Below are positions 33,179 through 40,982 of a stretch of 64,000 bases of DNA, in pieces (positions within the stretch are counted from its first letter, which is position 1; every line of letters begins with the position of its first letter). The stretch is from Pseudoclavibacter sp. AY1H1 (lineage in GTDB: Bacteria > Actinomycetota > Actinomycetes > Actinomycetales > Microbacteriaceae), in assembly GCF_002931055.1 (NCBI RefSeq), contig NZ_PSXX01000003.1:234678-298677 (forward strand). Direction: 5' to 3'. Made by a program: the position numbers and the translations under genes. The notes beneath the pieces were generated by a model that saw only the letters and a program-made list of their open reading frames with translations, was not told where the DNA came from and searched no databases.

Positions 33179-33876
33179 CCCAGCAGGATCCCACCGAAGC
33201 ACCCGCCTGGCCGACCGGCTACTTCATCGGCGAGCGCGCGCCAGAGCTGCCGGCTGCGCTGATCGACGCGTTCCGCGCCATCCCGGTCGCCGTCGCCGGC
33301 GACTGCCTCGGACGCTCCGTGGGAGCGCTCGGCCTCACCGCCTACCACGGCGACGCCCCCCTCTCGGGACAGGCCGTGACCGTCAAGATCCGACCGGGCG
33401 ACAACCTCATGATCCACAAGGCCACGATGGACGCCCACCCCGGCGATGTCATCGTGATCGAGGGCGGCGGCGACCTCAGCCAGGCGGTCATCGGCGGGCT
33501 CATCCGCACGACAGCGCTCGCGAAGGGTCTCGGCGGCTTCGTCCTCGACGGAGCCCTGCGCGACGTCGCCGAGTGGCGGGAAGGCGGCATGCCAGCCTAC
33601 GCACTCGGGCACACGCACCGCGGCCCCACGAAGGACGGCCCCGGCCAGATCAACGTGCCCGTCTCGATCGCGGGCCTCGTCGTGAACCCGGGCGACCTCA
33701 TCCTCGGCGACCTCGACGGGGTGCTCGCCGTCCCGGCGCAGCGGGCGGAGTCGCTGCTGCACGACGCGCGTCGGCACCTGGAGCGGGAAGCCCGCATCCG
33801 CAAGCACAACGAGGACGGCACCTCCGACCCAGAGCGGTTCAACGCGCTCCTGCGCCAGAAGGGCCTCCCCGTCTGA
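33175..33876 (+). CDS. RraA-like 4-hydroxy-4-methyl-2-oxoglutarate aldolase / oxaloacetate decarboxylase
   Basis: 233 residues. The RraA/HMG-aldolase fold signature GGLIRTTALAKGLGGFVLDG with GALRD, whose Arg and Asp bind pyruvate enolate and Mg2+ in characterised aldolases. These split 4-hydroxy-4-methyl-2-oxoglutarate or citramalyl-type acids to pyruvate, or decarboxylate oxaloacetate. Overlaps the dehydrogenase by ATGA. Since the lyase in the facing operon would give oxaloacetate or a keto acid, this enzyme may take the next step. Confidence 0.82.
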   Translation: MTQQDPTEAPAWPTGYFIGERAPELPAALIDAFRAIPVAVAGDCLGRSVGALGLTAYHGDAPLSGQAVTVKIRPGDNLMIHKATMDAHPGDVIVIEGGGDLSQAVIGGLIRTTALAKGLGGFVLDGALRDVAEWREGGMPAYALGHTHRGPTKDGPGQINVPVSIAGLVVNPGDLILGDLDGVLAVPAQRAESLLHDARRHLEREARIRKHNEDGTSDPERFNALLRQKGLPV

Positions 33877-34003
33877 CCCGGTGCGCCGCCGACTGCCCGG
33901 GAAGGGTCTTGTCAAGCGTCGCGGCCTCCCATGTGCGCCCGCGTACAGTGATCCGTCGGTCGCCGCGGCACCCCTGAGCCGCGGCAGAAGAGAGGCTCCC
34001 CCC

Positions 34004-35008
34004 GTGCGACGGTTCGACTGTGATGTGTGCGAGAACGAGGTCTTCTTCGACTCGGTGTCCTGCGAGCGATGCTCGTCCAAGCTCGGCTACGTGCTCAGCC
34101 TCGACGACGTGCTCGTCGAAGGGGGCACATCCGCGACGGATGCCGGCCTGCGGCGGTGCAGCAACGCCGAGCTCGCCGGATGCACGTGGTTGACCGCGCA
34201 GGCCGGCGGGCTCTGCGAGAGCTGCCAGCTCACGCGCACCCGCCCCAGCGACGCCGACGCGAAGGGCCTGCGCCTCTTCCCGATCGCGGAGGAGTCGAAG
34301 CGGCACCTGGTACGCGACCTCACCCGCCTCGGGTTCGCGACGCGCCCCAAGGAGAGCGGCGAGCCCGCCACGGTCGGCCAGACGCCCGTCTTCGACCTGC
34401 TGTCGAGCGTGTCGGAGAGCGTCACGATCGGCCACGCCAACGGCGTCATCACGATCGACCTCGCGGAGGGCGACGACAGCTACCGCGAGCAGGTCCGGCA
34501 GCGCCTCGCCGAGCCGTACCGCACCATGCTGGGGCACTTCCGCCACGAGAGCGGCCACTACTACGAGTGGCAGCTCGTCGAGCAGACGTCCCGCATCGAC
34601 GAGGCCAGGGAGCTGTTCGGCGACGAGCGCGCCGACTACCAGGCCGAGATCGACCGCCACTACGAGGAGGGCCCGCCGGAGAACTGGCGCAGCGACTACC
34701 TCAGCAGCTACGCGACGATGCACCCGTACGAGGACTTCGCGGAGACCTGGGCGCACTACCTGCACATCCAGGACACCCTCGAGACGGCCGTCGCGTTCGA
34801 GCTGCTGCCCGCGCCGGAGGCGGGCGCGTCCGCCCGCGACGTGGTCGCCGACAGCTGGATGCCGTTCGCGACCGCCATGAACGTCGTCAACCGCTCGCTC
34901 GGGCAGCGCGACCTCTACCCGTTCGTCCTGCCGGACAAAGTCGTCGAGAAGCTCGCGTTCGTGCACTCGCTGCGCGACCCCGCGAGCACGTCGGGCTCGG
35001 CCGGCTGA
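34004..35008 (+). CDS. Zinc-ribbon putative zinc metallopeptidase (Peptidase_Mx type)
   Basis: 334 residues. An N-terminal zinc ribbon has Cys6, Cys9, Cys20 and Cys23 (CDVC, CERC) plus more cysteines in GCTW and CESC. Further on comes HFRHESGHYYEWQL with the metal site HExxH, followed about 60 residues later by EDFAETWAHYLH supplying a third ligand. The start is GTG 34004 after AGAGAGG; longer frames upstream are not supported. The family is cytoplasmic and uncharacterised; a possible protease. No functional link with neighbours. Confidence 0.83.
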   Translation: MRRFDCDVCENEVFFDSVSCERCSSKLGYVLSLDDVLVEGGTSATDAGLRRCSNAELAGCTWLTAQAGGLCESCQLTRTRPSDADAKGLRLFPIAEESKRHLVRDLTRLGFATRPKESGEPATVGQTPVFDLLSSVSESVTIGHANGVITIDLAEGDDSYREQVRQRLAEPYRTMLGHFRHESGHYYEWQLVEQTSRIDEARELFGDERADYQAEIDRHYEEGPPENWRSDYLSSYATMHPYEDFAETWAHYLHIQDTLETAVAFELLPAPEAGASARDVVADSWMPFATAMNVVNRSLGQRDLYPFVLPDKVVEKLAFVHSLRDPASTSGSAG

Positions 35009-35047
35009 CGCATCCGCCCCGCAGCCGCCACCGCCGATAGCGCCACC

Positions 35048-35114
35048 GCCGCCGAATGGGGCACTTTCACCCCATTTCGGCGGCCGTTACGGGGTGAAAG
35101 TGACCCATTCGGCG
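35048..35114. repeat. Nested palindrome (24-bp inverted arms)
   Basis: 35050-35073 and 35091-35114 are inverted copies with one mismatch across a 17-base loop. Inside the left arm GAATGGGG and CCCCATTTCGG also pair, so two alternative hairpins can form. Located between convergent genes; bidirectional terminator and/or a dispersed repeat. Confidence 0.75.
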
Positions 35115-35161
35115 ACGATCGCGGCGTGCGTGCGTGCCTTCGAAGACCCTGCCGAGCAGGT

Positions 35162-35219
35162 CCGTGTCCTCGCGAGCGCGACGAGCGGAGCCGTGTCCTC
35201 GCGAGCGCGACGAGCGGAG
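35162..35219. repeat. Exact 29-bp tandem duplication
   Basis: CCGTGTCCTCGCGAGCGC... occurs twice head to tail with no mismatch. Confidence 0.9.
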
Positions 35220-35316
35220 GCCCGGACGGTCTCATCGGCGCTCATCGACGCTCATCGAGGCACTTCGGCGCACCTCGATGTAAGCGCCGAGTCGTGTCGG
35301 CGCAGCGACGCGGCGC

Positions 35317-35979
35317 TCAGCGGGTGATGGCGAGCTGGCCGATCGCGGTCACGGGGGCGACGCGGCCGTCGGACAGCTCGTACTGGCAGCCGACGATGCT
35401 CAGCGCGCCGCTCGCGACGGCGTCGCTGATGACACGCGAGCTGCGCACGAGCGAGTTGATGGTCGAGTACAGGTGGCGGCGGCCGACGGCTTCCACGTCG
35501 ATCTGCGCCTCGTCGACGTACGGGGTCGACTGGTCGCTCGTGAACCACTCCTCCTGCACGGAGGGCTGGATGCGCGCGAGCTCGTCCTTGATGGCGGGCG
35601 TCACGTCGCGCGGGTGCGCCGTGGTCTGGTTGATGGCGGCCTTCACCGCGCCGCAGGAGCCGTGCGCGAGCACCACGATGAGGGCCACGCCGAGCTCGGC
35701 GACGGCGAACTCCATGGTCGCGGTCGTGTTCTCGTTCGCGATCTGCCCCATGTTGCGGGCGACGAAGAGGTCACCGAGGCCGCAGTCGAAGAGGATCTCG
35801 GCGGCGACACGCGAGTCGGAGCAGCCGAGGAACGCGGCGTTCGGCGCCTGGCTGCCCGAGATCTCGGTGCGGCGCGCCGCGCTCTGCTGCGGGTGGAGGA
35901 GATCGCCCTTGATGAAGCGCTCGTTGCCCTGGACGAGGTCGTCCCACGCTTCCTGGGGAGTGACTCTTGCTGCCGTCAT
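35317..35979 (-). CDS. Beta-class carbonic anhydrase
   Basis: 220 residues. The zinc site is Cys53, His106 and Cys109, with the Asp55-Arg57 dyad in CSDSR and HGSCGA. Interconverts CO2 and bicarbonate for carboxylases. Start ATG 35979 after GAAGGAGCAACG. The polypeptide matches the usual actinobacterial cytoplasmic length. Single gene, divergent from the ROK regulator. Confidence 0.95.
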   Translation of the reverse strand: MTAARVTPQEAWDDLVQGNERFIKGDLLHPQQSAARRTEISGSQAPNAAFLGCSDSRVAAEILFDCGLGDLFVARNMGQIANENTTATMEFAVAELGVALIVVLAHGSCGAVKAAINQTTAHPRDVTPAIKDELARIQPSVQEEWFTSDQSTPYVDEAQIDVEAVGRRHLYSTINSLVRSSRVISDAVASGALSIVGCQYELSDGRVAPVTAIGQLAITR

Positions 35980-36214
35980 CGTTGCTCCTTCGTGCTGAAA
36001 CCTGTGACTGCCGACGCGCATCCGGTGCCGGATGCGCGTGCCCCGTTCAAGGGCGCGGCGCCGTCCAAGCGTACTCACCCCCGAGACGTCCCTCTGCGCC
36101 GACTGGGACGCCCGGAGTCGACGCGCCACAGCGGATTCGATCGCGAACGTCCGCGGCCGGCCGGAAAATGTGAGAACGTCAGTTCCCAAGATCAGGGTTG
36201 ATGGGAGGTGGCGC

Positions 36215-37450
36215 ATGCGACGAGGACACAACCTGCTGGCCGTCGGCGACTACAACCAGGCCGTCATCCTCGACTTCATCCGCCGGGCCCCGGACGGGGT
36301 GAGCCGCGTCGAGGTCGCCCAGGCCAGCGGCCTCTCGGCCCAGACCGTGTCGAACGTCACCCGCCGCCTCATCGACGGGGGCCTCGTCCGGGAGGGCGAG
36401 CGCCTCATCACCGGGCCGGGCAAACCCCGCACCAGGCTGCGCCTCGACGCGACGAGCCGCTACGCCGTCGGCGTGCACCTCGACCCGACCGTCATCACCT
36501 ACGCGGTCCTCGACCTCGCGGGCGCCGTCGTCGTCGACCACCGCACGCGCACCCCCACCGAGCCGGACCCCGGCGTCGTCATCGCCGACATGACGAGGGA
36601 GATCGCCGCGATCCTCGAGCGCGCCGGGATCCCCCGCGACCGGGTGCTCGGCGTGGGCATCGCGGCCCCCGGCCCGCTCGACTCGGCGCGCGGCGTGGTG
36701 CTCGACCCGCCCATGCTCGACGGCTGGGAGTCGGTGCCGCTGCGCGACGCCCTCAGCGAGGCCACCGGGTTCCCCGTGGTGCTCGAGAAGGACGTCACCG
36801 CCGCGGCCGTCGCCGAGCTCTGGCTCGACTCCGGCCCCCGCCGCGACAACTTCGCGTTCCTCTACTACGGCACCGGCATCGGCATCGGGCTCGTCGTCAA
36901 CCACGAGGTGCTCCGCGGCGCGAGCGACAACGCCGGCGACCTCGGACACATCATGGTGCAGGCGGATGGCCCCGTCTGCTCGTGCGGTCGCCGCGGCTGC
37001 GTCGGCGAGCTCGTCGTCCCGCACCGCCTCGTGAAGCACGCCATCCGCATCGGCGCGCTCCCGGGCGAGGAGAGCGTCGACCGGTCCGACTTCGACGAGG
37101 TCGACCGACTCTTCACTGAATTCGCGGCGGCCGCCGTCCGCGGCGAGGCGCGCTCGATGGAGGTCATCGAGGCCGCGGCGACGCAGATCGCGCGCGCCCT
37201 CGTGAGCCTCATCAACCTGCTCGACATCGACACCGTCGTCTGCGGCGGGCCGTTCTGGCGCCGCATCGAGCCAGCGCTGCGCTCGCGCATCGAGGAGCTC
37301 GTCAACGCTGACGCGGCCCTCATCCCCCACCACCCGATCTTCGTCCCGAACTCCACGATCGGCGAGGACGTCGCCGCCGTCGGCGCCGGCTGCCTCGTGC
37401 TCGACCAGACCCTCGCGCCCCACACGTCGGCGCTCCTGATCTCGCGCTGA
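36215..37450 (+). CDS. ROK-family transcriptional regulator (NagC/XylR type)
   Basis: 411 residues. A winged helix-turn-helix (about 10-75: ILDFIRRAPDGVSRVEVAQA, LSAQTVSNVTRRLIDGGLV) is joined to a ROK sugar-kinase-like domain with GIGIGLVVNHEVLRG, GDLGHIMV and the zinc cluster CSCGRRGCVGE. Start follows GGAGGTGGCGC. It lies directly upstream of the ABC/alpha-mannosidase operon on the same strand and most likely represses it until sugar binds. Confidence 0.93.
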   Translation: MRRGHNLLAVGDYNQAVILDFIRRAPDGVSRVEVAQASGLSAQTVSNVTRRLIDGGLVREGERLITGPGKPRTRLRLDATSRYAVGVHLDPTVITYAVLDLAGAVVVDHRTRTPTEPDPGVVIADMTREIAAILERAGIPRDRVLGVGIAAPGPLDSARGVVLDPPMLDGWESVPLRDALSEATGFPVVLEKDVTAAAVAELWLDSGPRRDNFAFLYYGTGIGIGLVVNHEVLRGASDNAGDLGHIMVQADGPVCSCGRRGCVGELVVPHRLVKHAIRIGALPGEESVDRSDFDEVDRLFTEFAAAAVRGEARSMEVIEAAATQIARALVSLINLLDIDTVVCGGPFWRRIEPALRSRIEELVNADAALIPHHPIFVPNSTIGEDVAAVGAGCLVLDQTLAPHTSALLISR

Positions 37451-37616
37451 GCGCTGCCGGGTCGCACTCCGCTCGCACGTCCAGCTCACGCACCGGCCGC
37501 ACGTCCCGAGGCCCTTCACCCGTGCCGTCGTCCGTGCGGTTAGCCTGCCGCCAGCCTGCCGTCAACCCTGCCGTGAACCCTCCCAGCCCCGGCCGCCGCG
37601 TGGTGGCAAGAAGCTC

Positions 37617-37645
37617 TTGACATGAGTTAGTCCAATCGGTTTACT
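37617..37645 (+). promoter_or_regulatory. Promoter of the alpha-mannosidase operon with operator
   Basis: TTGACA (37617-37622), 17-base spacer, TTTACT (37640-37645). The spacer and -10 hold GTTAGT and GTTTACT in an AT-rich AGTTAGTCC...GTTTACTTA patch, a probable ROK operator overlapping the promoter. Confidence 0.65.
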
Positions 37646-37714
37646 TATGGCAGGCCGAAGGCGCGACACCGATGTCGAGCCGCACGGAGAACGGTCGTGG
37701 AGCAAGGGAGCACC

Positions 37715-39076
37715 ATGAAAAATCGCACACTCGGGGTCGTGGCACTCGCCGCCGCCTCTGTGCTCGCACTGTCCGCCTGCGCGGGCGGCGACTCGGGCGG
37801 AGGCGACTCGAACACCATCAAGGTCGCCTACCAGAAGTTCGGGCAGTTCACCCAGATGGACGATCACATGCAGAAGGTCAAGGCCGAGTACGAAGCGGCC
37901 AACGAGGGAATGACCGTCGAGCTCATCCCGATCGAGGCACAGGAAGCCGACTACTTCGCGAAGCTCGCCCTCATGAACCGCTCCCCCGCCACCGCGCCGG
38001 ACGTCATGTACGAGGACACGTTCATGGTCAAGACCGACGTCGAGGCCGGCTACCTCGCCCCGCTCGACGACTACGTCGCGAACTGGGCCGACTGGGAGCA
38101 GTTCCCCGAGAACGCCCGCCAGGCCGGACTCGGCGACGACGGCAAGGTGTACGGCATCCCGATGGGCACCGACACGCGCGCCCTCTGGTACAACCAGGAC
38201 ATCCTGAAGGCCGCCGGCGTGCAGGTGCCGTGGGAGCCGAAGACCTGGGACGACATCATCGCGGCCGCGGAAGCCGTGAAGGCGCACGACCCCAACATCC
38301 GCCCCTTCAACATCTACTCGGGCAAGGCCATGTCAGAAGGCGCCTCGATGCAGGGCTTCCAGATGCTCCTCACCGGCACGGAGGACGAGCTCTTCAACAC
38401 CGACGAGCAGAAGTGGGTCACGGGCTCGCAGGGCTTCATCGACTCGCTCTCCTTCGTCGGCGACATCTACCAGGGCGGCCTCGGACCGACCCCGCAGGAG
38501 GCGCTCGACAAGAACGTCGGCACCAGCATCAACACCGAATGGATCCCGAACGGGCAGCTCGCGATGAGCCTCGACGGCTCCTGGGTGAGCGGCACCTGGC
38601 TCGACTCCGGCTCGAAGCCGTGGCCGGAATGGTCGGACGTCATGCAGGTCACGCCGATGCCGACGCAGGACGGCCAGGACCCGGGCGTCACGAGCATGTC
38701 CGGTGGATGGACCCTCGCCATGGGCGCCGGGACCAAGAACCCGGACGCGGCCTGGGACTTCATCAGCCTCGCCCTCAACCAGGAGAACGCGCTGAGCTAC
38801 GACGTGGCAGCAAGCCAGGTGCCGGTGCGCACCGACGTCGCCGAAGCCCCCGAGTACACGGACGCCAACCCGACGTTCGGCTTCTTCGCGGACCTCGTGC
38901 CCGACACGAACTTCCGCCCAGCGAACTCCGACTACTCGCAGGTCTCCGCCGCGATCACGGTCGCCATGGAAGCCGTCATGACGGGTCAGCAGACACCAGA
39001 GGAAGCCGCCGCCGCCTACGACAAGGCCGTCATCGGCATCGTCGGCGAAGAGAACACGACGTCGGCGTCGAGCTGA
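37715..39076 (+). CDS. ABC sugar transporter, substrate-binding lipoprotein (mannoside)
   Basis: 453 residues. Lipobox LSAC with Cys22, glycine/serine linker, then family 1 binding-protein domain (DVMYEDTFMVKTDV, YGIPMGTDTRALWYN). Start follows AAGGGAGCACC. First gene of an SBP-permease-permease-GH38 operon without its own ATPase. Substrate inferred as alpha-mannoside oligosaccharide. Confidence 0.93.
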   Translation: MKNRTLGVVALAAASVLALSACAGGDSGGGDSNTIKVAYQKFGQFTQMDDHMQKVKAEYEAANEGMTVELIPIEAQEADYFAKLALMNRSPATAPDVMYEDTFMVKTDVEAGYLAPLDDYVANWADWEQFPENARQAGLGDDGKVYGIPMGTDTRALWYNQDILKAAGVQVPWEPKTWDDIIAAAEAVKAHDPNIRPFNIYSGKAMSEGASMQGFQMLLTGTEDELFNTDEQKWVTGSQGFIDSLSFVGDIYQGGLGPTPQEALDKNVGTSINTEWIPNGQLAMSLDGSWVSGTWLDSGSKPWPEWSDVMQVTPMPTQDGQDPGVTSMSGGWTLAMGAGTKNPDAAWDFISLALNQENALSYDVAASQVPVRTDVAEAPEYTDANPTFGFFADLVPDTNFRPANSDYSQVSAAITVAMEAVMTGQQTPEEAAAAYDKAVIGIVGEENTTSASS

Positions 39077-40020
39077 TGACCGCCACCCTCTCCCCCGTCT
39101 CGGGAGCGCCCCGCGCTCCCGAGACGGGGCGGCCCGCCCCCAGGAAGCGGAAGGCGCTGCAGCGGGTCACCCGCGGTGTGCCGCTGATCCCAGCGGTCGG
39201 CCTCCTCGCCGTCTTCCTCCTCGGGCCCGTCATCTCGTCGTTCTACGGCTCGTTCACCAACTCCACGCTGAGCGGCGTCGGCGCCTCGAGCGCGGAGTTC
39301 GTCGGGTTCCAGAACTACCTCGACCTCTTCGCGAGTCCCGACTTCCCGAAGTCCGTGCTCATCACGCTCATCTTCCTCGTCGCCTCCGCGATCCTGGGGC
39401 AGAACGTGCTCGGTCTCGGCCTCGCCGTGCTCATGCAGTCGTCGAACAAGTTCGTCCGCAGCACCGTGAGCACCATCGTCGTGACCGCCTGGGTGCTGCC
39501 GGAGATCGTCGCCGCGTTCGCGGCCTACGCGTTCTTCAGCGATGCGGGCACGCTCAACACGATGCTCGCCGCGATCGGCATCACCGGCCCCAACTGGCTC
39601 TACACGCTCCCCCTGCTGAGCGTGATCCTCGCCAACACGTGGCGCGGCACCGCCTTCTCGATGCTCGTCTACCGGGCAGCTCTCAACGACGTGCCGCCGG
39701 AGATCACCGAGGCGGCCGAGGTCGACGGCGCGAGAGGCTGGCAGCGCTTCACGCTCATCACGCTGCCCATGATCCGCCGCAGCATCTCGACGAACCTCAT
39801 GCTCACGACCCTGCAGACGCTCTCGGTCTTCGCGCTCATCTTCGTGATGACCAACGGCGGACCGGGCACCGACAGCACGACCCTGCCGCTGCTCGCCTAC
39901 CAGGAGGCGTTCCGCTTCGGCCAGCTCGGCTTTGGCACCGCCATCGCCACCATGCTGCTGCTTGTCGGCGCGCTGTTCTCGGTCGCCTACATCAGGGCGC
40001 TCAAACCGGAGGTGGACTGA
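39076..40020 (+). CDS. ABC sugar transporter permease (MalF type)
   Basis: 314 residues, six to seven membrane segments, EAA loop ITEAAEVDGARGWQRFTLIT. Its ATG overlaps the SBP stop (TGATG). Confidence 0.93.
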   Translation: MTATLSPVSGAPRAPETGRPAPRKRKALQRVTRGVPLIPAVGLLAVFLLGPVISSFYGSFTNSTLSGVGASSAEFVGFQNYLDLFASPDFPKSVLITLIFLVASAILGQNVLGLGLAVLMQSSNKFVRSTVSTIVVTAWVLPEIVAAFAAYAFFSDAGTLNTMLAAIGITGPNWLYTLPLLSVILANTWRGTAFSMLVYRAALNDVPPEITEAAEVDGARGWQRFTLITLPMIRRSISTNLMLTTLQTLSVFALIFVMTNGGPGTDSTTLPLLAYQEAFRFGQLGFGTAIATMLLLVGALFSVAYIRALKPEVD

Positions 40021-40022
40021 TC

Positions 40023-40940
40023 ATGTCAACCAACACGTCCGTGGCCGCGGCTGACCCCGCCGTCACGACCAGGTCCATCGCGACGGGCGGCCACCACGTC
40101 GAGACGAGCATGGCGGCCCCTCGGGGTCGCGCGATGCGCTGGTTCGCGAACATCGTGCTCAGCGTCATCGGCATCATCTTCCTGCTCCCCCTCGTCTGGC
40201 TCCTCCTGGCATCGTTCGACTCGACCGCGAGCCTGTCCGTGAAGTGGCCCGAAGCACCGTCGCTCGACAACTTCCTCGCCGTCCTCACCCCGGAGATCTC
40301 CCTCATCCCGCTCTGGAACAGCCTCGTGCTGTCCGGCGGATGCGCGATCGTGACGGTGCTCGCGGCGATCCTCGCCGCCTATCCGCTCTCCCGCTACAAG
40401 TCGCGCATCAACAAGCCGTTCCTGTACGGGGTGCTGTTCGGGACCTGCCTGCCGATCACCGCGATGATGGTGCCCGTCTACGCCCTGTTCGTGGCGTTCA
40501 ACCTCATCGACAACATGTTCGGCACCATCCTGTTCCTCGCCGCGACCTCGCTGCCCATGGCGATCTGGATGATGAAGAACTTCATGGACTCGGTGCCCGT
40601 CTCCCTCGAGGAGGCGGCCTGGACGGACGGTGCCTCGGCCATGGCGACCCTGCGGCTCATCGTCGTGCCGCTCATGCGACCCGGCATCGCCGTCGTGTTC
40701 ATCTTCGTGTTCATCCAGACGTGGGGGAACTTCTTCATCCCCTTCATCCTGCTGCTGAGCCCCGACAAGCTGCCCGCCGCGGTGAGCATCTTCTCGTTCT
40801 TCGGCCAGTACGGCGCGGTCGCCTACGGCCAGCTCGCCGCGTTCTCACTCCTCTACTCCCTGCCGGTCCTGGCCCTGTACGTGCTCGTGTCCCGCCTCGG
40901 CGGCGGCTCGTTCGCGCTCGCCGGCGCCGTCAAGGGCTGA
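40023..40940 (+). CDS. ABC sugar transporter permease (MalG type)
   Basis: 305 residues. A 40-residue polar N-terminus precedes six membrane segments, with EAA loop LEEAAWTDGASAMATLRLIV. It starts two bases after the first permease stop. Confidence 0.93.
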   Translation: MSTNTSVAAADPAVTTRSIATGGHHVETSMAAPRGRAMRWFANIVLSVIGIIFLLPLVWLLLASFDSTASLSVKWPEAPSLDNFLAVLTPEISLIPLWNSLVLSGGCAIVTVLAAILAAYPLSRYKSRINKPFLYGVLFGTCLPITAMMVPVYALFVAFNLIDNMFGTILFLAATSLPMAIWMMKNFMDSVPVSLEEAAWTDGASAMATLRLIVVPLMRPGIAVVFIFVFIQTWGNFFIPFILLLSPDKLPAAVSIFSFFGQYGAVAYGQLAAFSLLYSLPVLALYVLVSRLGGGSFALAGAVKG

Positions 40941-40982
40941 TCCACGACTTCCAACGTCTCCTTCAACGCAGAAAGGCGCTTC

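Larger units (their letters stand above)
35009..35316. other. Intergenic region with palindrome and tandem duplication
   Basis: This 308-base gap between convergent genes contains the palindrome at 35048-35114, an exact 29-bp tandem duplication (35162-35190 and 35191-35219) and three GCTCATCG repeats near 35233-35260. No gene is convincing. Confidence 0.6.

Noticed and set aside
37715..40940. A missing ATPase gene as a sign of a broken operon
   Set aside because: Actinobacterial sugar ABC operons commonly lack the ATPase and share an MsiK-like one; the second sugar operon here (22831-25961) has the same layout.
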